Assembly: GCA_900317505.1 (NCBI GenBank)
Contig: ONHB01000004.1
Coordinates: 62,001-126,000, forward strand
Reading direction: 5' to 3'
DNA from: an uncultured Lachnospiraceae bacterium
GTDB taxonomy: Bacteria > Bacillota > Clostridia > Lachnospirales > Lachnospiraceae
Length of the DNA stretch: 64,000 bases
Position 1 is the stretch's first letter. Each line of letters opens with the position of its first letter. The position numbers were made by a program, and so were the translations under genes. Shown here piece by piece: positions 62,482 through 64,000 of the stretch. Below the pieces are notes generated by a model, which did not search any database, had not been told where the DNA came from, and saw only the letters and a program-made list of their open reading frames with translations.

Positions 62482-63339
62482 TTATAATAATTCCTTGATA
62501 TTGACCTCAGGAGCTACATCTCCATTGTTTTCGGAAGCGTAATTCATCTCATTGACAGCTTCGGAAATGATCGCGATGTCATCACCGATCTGGGCATAAA
62601 TCTCACCGCTCTGTTTGGAAAGATCACTTTCCTGCTTTGCCAGAATACTGAAAGATGCACCTGCTGTACCAAGTCTTGCAGCTTCGATTGCAGAGTTGAG
62701 TGCTAAAATACCCTGTTTGGATGCGATCTTGGTCAGCTTTTTGGAGTTGTCCTCGATACGATCTATAACACCGTTGATCTTATCAAGGTCTGCTGAAAAA
62801 ACAGACATCTTTTTGTTTTCTATGTATTCTGTGTACTTTTGGTTGACATAACTATCCATAACAATACTCAGAAGATCCGCGCATGCCTCAATTTTTTCCT
62901 TGGGCATAACCGTAACATTGTGCAGTTCTTCCAGATATTTCTTCTCGTCAACACCAATTTCATTGGCAATCTTGCGGAACTTGTCCTCGTCAAGTTCTTC
63001 ATCGGACGGTCTTACCTGACCACCAACAGCTGTCATGACAGTCTCTCCTGTCGCATGGATGACGATCGGATATGCAAAATCCATCAATCCCGCATGGCAT
63101 GAATAACAGCCCTTTTCGATACCGGCTTTTTCCAGTCCGTGCTGATCTGTGTCAATACATCTGCGAAGCCCCTCCGGTGTACCACGAGTAAGCTTTGTGC
63201 AAAAATTGGTGAAATTGGCTTCACCCGTAAGATAATTGCCCTCTGCATCTGTAAAAACAGCAGCCAGACCAGTTGCCTTTGCCCATGCTTCCTGCATTGC
63301 CTCTAATTCTTCAAGGTCAACAAAATCTCTAATATCCAT
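62482..63339 (-). CDS. PocR-domain soluble sensor with a chemoreceptor tip
   Basis: This 285-residue protein has no membrane helix. Residues 1-160 match the PocR sensor domain: LEAMQEAWAKATGLAAVFTD, then FCTKLTRGTPEGLRRC and GCYSCHAGLMDFAYPI with its conserved Cys. Residues about 180-260 look like a short methyl-accepting signalling hairpin. Its tip, SKQGILALNSAIEAARLGTA, resembles the universal chemoreceptor tip (LALNAAIEAARAGE). PocR domains bind small metabolites such as propanediol or ethanolamine derivatives in several bacteria. The tip suggests contact with CheA/CheW, but no such genes are in view and the hairpin is short. A soluble sensor or regulator role is inferred. Confidence 0.88.
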   Translation of the reverse strand: MDIRDFVDLEELEAMQEAWAKATGLAAVFTDAEGNYLTGEANFTNFCTKLTRGTPEGLRRCIDTDQHGLEKAGIEKGCYSCHAGLMDFAYPIVIHATGETVMTAVGGQVRPSDEELDEDKFRKIANEIGVDEKKYLEELHNVTVMPKEKIEACADLLSIVMDSYVNQKYTEYIENKKMSVFSADLDKINGVIDRIEDNSKKLTKIASKQGILALNSAIEAARLGTAGASFSILAKQESDLSKQSGEIYAQIGDDIAIISEAVNEMNYASENNGDVAPEVNIKELL

Positions 63340-63439
63340 TGCTTTACCCCCATTGATTATTCGTTGTGTTTGCTAAAACCACGATAAGTCTATTTTACAT
63401 TATTTTTCTTGTTTTTACAACACGAAATACACGCATAAA

Positions 63440-63478
63440 ACAGACCGGATGCACATCACTTCAGCGCACCCGGTCTGT
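63440..63478 (-). terminator. Intrinsic terminator after the DUF3298 gene
   Basis: Arms ACAGACCGGATGC (63440-63452) and GCACCCGGTCTGT (63466-63478) pair with one mismatch, and UUUUA follows on the minus strand. It ends the DUF3298 transcript, 16 bases after its stop. Confidence 0.85.
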
Positions 63479-63493
63479 CATCTTTTTCCGCTA

Positions 63494-64000
63494 TTATTTC
63501 AGGATATCGGCAACCGCATCCGGATCAATGGTAAACTGCACCAGTCCCATGGAACCGGGACCAACCTCATATTCATCAAAGCAGATCACGATCTGTCCAT
63601 TCTCGTCCAGATAGAAATTCTGATCATCCTTGATTGACTGGAAGTTCCACTCCGGCACTTCCTCATCATCGAGCCAGTAAATGACATTTTCATCTGCAGC
63701 CATCTGCTCACGCATCTGTTTTTTGATATCATCACTGATGGCAGTCTTGTAATCGGCTCCATCCTTAAACAGATCCTTCAGTGTCGCAATTTCTCCGGTT
63801 GTCTTGTCAATATGGTAAAAATACTGGTACTCCATTCCGCTGCCTGCTACCTGTGTCACGGTAATGCGGACGGTAAACCAGGTATCCGTATCGGTAATAA
63901 CCTCAGGATTGACATATACGCCGCCATAGCTTTCATCCAGCTCAACATCTGCTTCAAACTGCTTGATCAGACGGTCTGTCATAGACTGGATATCCTCATT
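63494..64000 (-). CDS. DUF3298-domain protein, 5' end cut by window edge
   Basis: Only the C-terminal roughly 168 residues are visible, because the frame stays open to base 64000. In-frame codons before the ATG at 63982 read NEDIQS, so the real start is outside the window. Family strings are YQYFYHIDKTTGEIATLKDLF, YKTAISDDIKKQM and FYLDENGQIVICFDEYEVGPG. DUF3298 occurs in RsiV-type anti-sigma factors that bind lysozyme and in other surface proteins. The N-terminal part that would show a membrane helix or sigma-binding domain is missing. A terminator follows. Confidence 0.88.
   Translation of the reverse strand, partial: NEDIQSMTDRLIKQFEADVELDESYGGVYVNPEVITDTDTWFTVRITVTQVAGSGMEYQYFYHIDKTTGEIATLKDLFKDGADYKTAISDDIKKQMREQMAADENVIYWLDDEEVPEWNFQSIKDDQNFYLDENGQIVICFDEYEVGPGSMGLVQFTIDPDAVADILK

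Noticed and set aside
1..64000. CRISPR arrays, tRNA or rRNA genes, intact insertion sequences or prophage
   Set aside because: No regularly spaced repeats, tRNA-like structures, ribosomal RNA signatures, intact transposases or phage structural genes were seen on reading both strands. This was by eye, so a short tRNA could be missed.

Overview
The window looks like a chromosomal segment of a spore-forming Clostridia bacterium, most likely Lachnospiraceae. It is low to moderate in GC. It carries sporulation genes (sigK, gpr, spoIIP) in the Firmicutes context rpsT/gpr/spoIIP/lepA/hemW, and a Gram-positive type IV pilus locus. The genus cannot be fixed from the sequence alone. No rRNA, tRNA, CRISPR array, intact insertion sequence or prophage was seen.

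Layout. (1) 1-11.7 kb, minus strand: a type IV pilus operon in the order pilB, pilC, pilA-like pilin, pilD, a pilM-pilN fusion, pilO, a PilV-like prepilin, a very large PilX-like protein and another prepilin cut by the left edge. (2) 12.1-16.6 kb, plus strand: a 1522-residue YfhO-like membrane protein that looks like two modules in tandem. A bidirectional terminator separates it from region 3. (3) 16.7-32.2 kb, minus strand: a visibly AT-rich surface-glycan cluster with a GT-C transferase, DegT aminotransferase, two SDR enzymes, a C-methyltransferase-like enzyme, an acetyltransferase, two GT2 glycosyltransferases, a flippase, a radical SAM enzyme, a ThDP enzyme and an HMGL-type aldolase fusion. 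(4) 32.2-38.2 kb: a transposase/nuclease remnant, then rfbF, rfbH, rfbG and an SGNH hydrolase with DUF4214-like repeats. A 61-residue gene with its own promoter and terminator sits between rfbH and rfbG. (5) 38.3-49.4 kb, minus strand: dprA, comM, an odd G-poor spacer, pilT, sigK, gtrA, hemW, lepA, spoIIP and rpsT. (6) 49.8-52.9 kb: gpr, a TPM-domain protein and a zinc-ribbon protein. (7) 52.9-60.8 kb: an ECF-type S component, then a six-gene polyamine operon (speA, speE, carboxynorspermidine/carboxyspermidine dehydrogenase and decarboxylase, aguA, aguB). The operon lies behind a long leader that ends in an intrinsic terminator. (8) 60.9-64 kb: a DUF3048 lipoprotein, MscL with a zinc ribbon, a PocR/chemoreceptor-tip protein and a DUF3298 protein cut by the right edge.

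How the genes fit together. The pilus operon plus the distant pilT gives an extendable and retractable pilus. comM and dprA lie beside pilT and raise the possibility of DNA uptake. RfbF, RfbG and RfbH make the CDP-4-keto-3,6-dideoxyhexose intermediate. A ThDP enzyme and SDR reductases in the same locus suggest a two-carbon branched dideoxysugar of the yersiniose type, with the aldolase and radical SAM enzyme as unexplained extra chemistry. The polyamine operon can make agmatine, putrescine and a triamine through carboxyspermidine, and its leader looks like an undescribed attenuator or riboswitch.

All functions are inferred by reading motifs and gene order. No database search or folding program was run.
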